Positions 63,412 to 64,000 of a stretch of 64,000 bases of DNA are shown one piece after another. Position 1 is the first letter of the stretch. Every line of letters begins with the position of its first letter. The DNA comes from Zingiber officinale. Its lineage: Eukaryota; Streptophyta; Magnoliopsida; Zingiberales; Zingiberaceae. Made by a program: the position numbers and the translations under genes. Location: contig NC_055991.1 in assembly GCF_018446385.1 (NCBI RefSeq), forward strand, positions 101,043,712 to 101,107,711, written 5' to 3'. The notes beneath the pieces are model-generated. The model saw nothing but the letters and a program-made list of their open reading frames with translations, ran no database searches and was not told the DNA's origin.

Positions 63412-64000
63412 TGTTGGAGCAATCCCAATGGTCCGCGGGACCATGTGTTTTGGTGTTTGGGCAAAGGGTTTAAGTTAGGTTCACCCTTGTATTTGATATG
63501 TGTATTTGAGTTGTGCAGGTTTGCAGGATACACATATGACTCAGGTTGATGGCTTCGGGTCCGGTGAAGGATGGAGCATCCGAGGGACCGTGGACAAGGC
63601 AGCGAGGACAAGGGCCGAGGGAAGCGACTTCGAGGCATACGCGAAGGATGACATTGGGTACGAGCCGCGGGCTTGAATGCATCCGAGGGACGAGAGCCAA
63701 AGGAAGTAGGCTTGAAGGCAAAAGGTCAAAGCTGCAAAGGAAGAATCAAGTGAGTCATAAGGGTGAGGGTACGAGTGCACGAGACCTTGTACTCGGAGTA
63801 CAATCCTAGTTTTAGGGTTTTGTGGCGATCAGTAAGCCATCAGTGGCGATCTGTAGCGCCTCGTAGTAGCATCGTAGCACCATCGTAGCAAGATCTTGTG
63901 CGATCATCGCATGTTTTAGCGATCGTGCGATCGCGCCGATCGGCATCGAGCAGAATGTGTGGAATCGAGCCGCTGGGATGTAACGGTCCGAATTTCCAGA
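63412..64000 (+). repeat. 3' LTR of gag-only element 2 (partial)
   Basis: It matches the 5' LTR almost base for base from TGTTGGAGCAATCCC to about 63825, and again from CAGAATGTGTGGAATCGAGC near 63951. Between these the text differs: GCGATC and ATCGTAGCA words replace CAGTCGACTG and CTGTAGCAGTA. The window ends inside the LTR. Confidence 0.9.

Larger units (their letters stand above)
59330..64000 (+). mobile_element. Gag-only LTR retrotransposon 2 (runs off the window)
   Basis: 5' LTR 59330-60343 (1014 bp), tRNA-Met primer site, one intact gag, repeats, the purine tract AAAAAGGGGGAGA, and 589 bases of 3' LTR from 63412. No protease, RT, RNase H or integrase. LTR length, LTR start (TGTTGG), purine tract and gag plan agree with element 1 at 2765, so both belong to one class of non-autonomous elements, possibly mobilised by SIRE-like Copia enzymes (inference). 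The gag frame is open and the LTRs are near identical outside the word region, so it may be recent. Confidence 0.88.

Overview
This is a plant nuclear window made almost entirely of nested transposable elements. The plant signature is clear: Ty1/Copia elements primed by tRNA-Met (TGGTATCAGAGC), Tat-lineage Ty3/Gypsy elements with a second plant-type RNase H and an antisense extra gene, a CACTA transposon, and captured pieces of a KANADI (GARP) transcription factor and an NHL-repeat protein. A monocot, perhaps of the ginger order, is my guess from the look of the LTR families; this is not proven. No rRNA, tRNA, CRISPR array or prokaryotic-type gene was seen.

Layout. (1) 1-7850 and 13593-about 13743: a decayed minus-strand SIRE-like Copia element. 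A 3.9 kb gag-only LTR element (2765-6644, TSD ccact) is inserted in its gag, and a 5.7 kb CACTA transposon (7851-13589, TSD tac) in its 5' LTR. (2) 13750-18641: a Tat-lineage Gypsy element with gag, protease, RT/RNase H and a second RNase H, cut off before integrase by a SIRE-type LTR fragment. (3) About 18775-32837: possible remains of a plus-strand host gene (short phase-compatible exons), interrupted by two complete small Copia elements, 19167-23415 (minus, TSD gttgc) and 28286-32669 (plus, TSD gctct). (4) 32838-59329: a second Tat element without RT, RNase H or integrase that keeps gag, a broken protease, tandem arrays and a spliced antisense gene. A 19 kb minus-strand Copia element with 2.4 kb LTRs (38832-58027, TSD cgatc) splits the antisense gene, and is itself split by a 9.2 kb plus-strand Copia element (43111-52303, TSD tattt). 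(5) 59330 to the window end: a second gag-only LTR element with an intact 598-residue gag; its 3' LTR runs off the window.

Most notable. The CACTA transposon carries no visible transposase. It holds (a) a minus-strand, five-exon KANADI C-terminal region with open frame and intact GT-AG sites, ending in the family's terminal PNLE-TLGR motif, and (b) on the plus strand a phase-consistent chain of eight exons (284 codons plus stop) that begins with a signal peptide and NHL-repeat exons and ends in sequence I do not recognise. The two gag-only elements share an architecture (gag N-domain, Ser/Glu-rich acidic linker, coiled coil) and have repeated self-complementary words just upstream of the LTR TATA box. 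In the second element the two LTRs carry different words, and the internal region contains a perfect 30-bp-arm hairpin built from the word of the 5' LTR.

No gene in the window can be called an ordinary intact host gene. The intact or near-intact coding potential is the second gag-only element's gag, the Tat gag, the long gag-protease-integrase frame of the Copia element at 46472-48412, the RT frame at 19380-21824, and the captured genes in the CACTA element.
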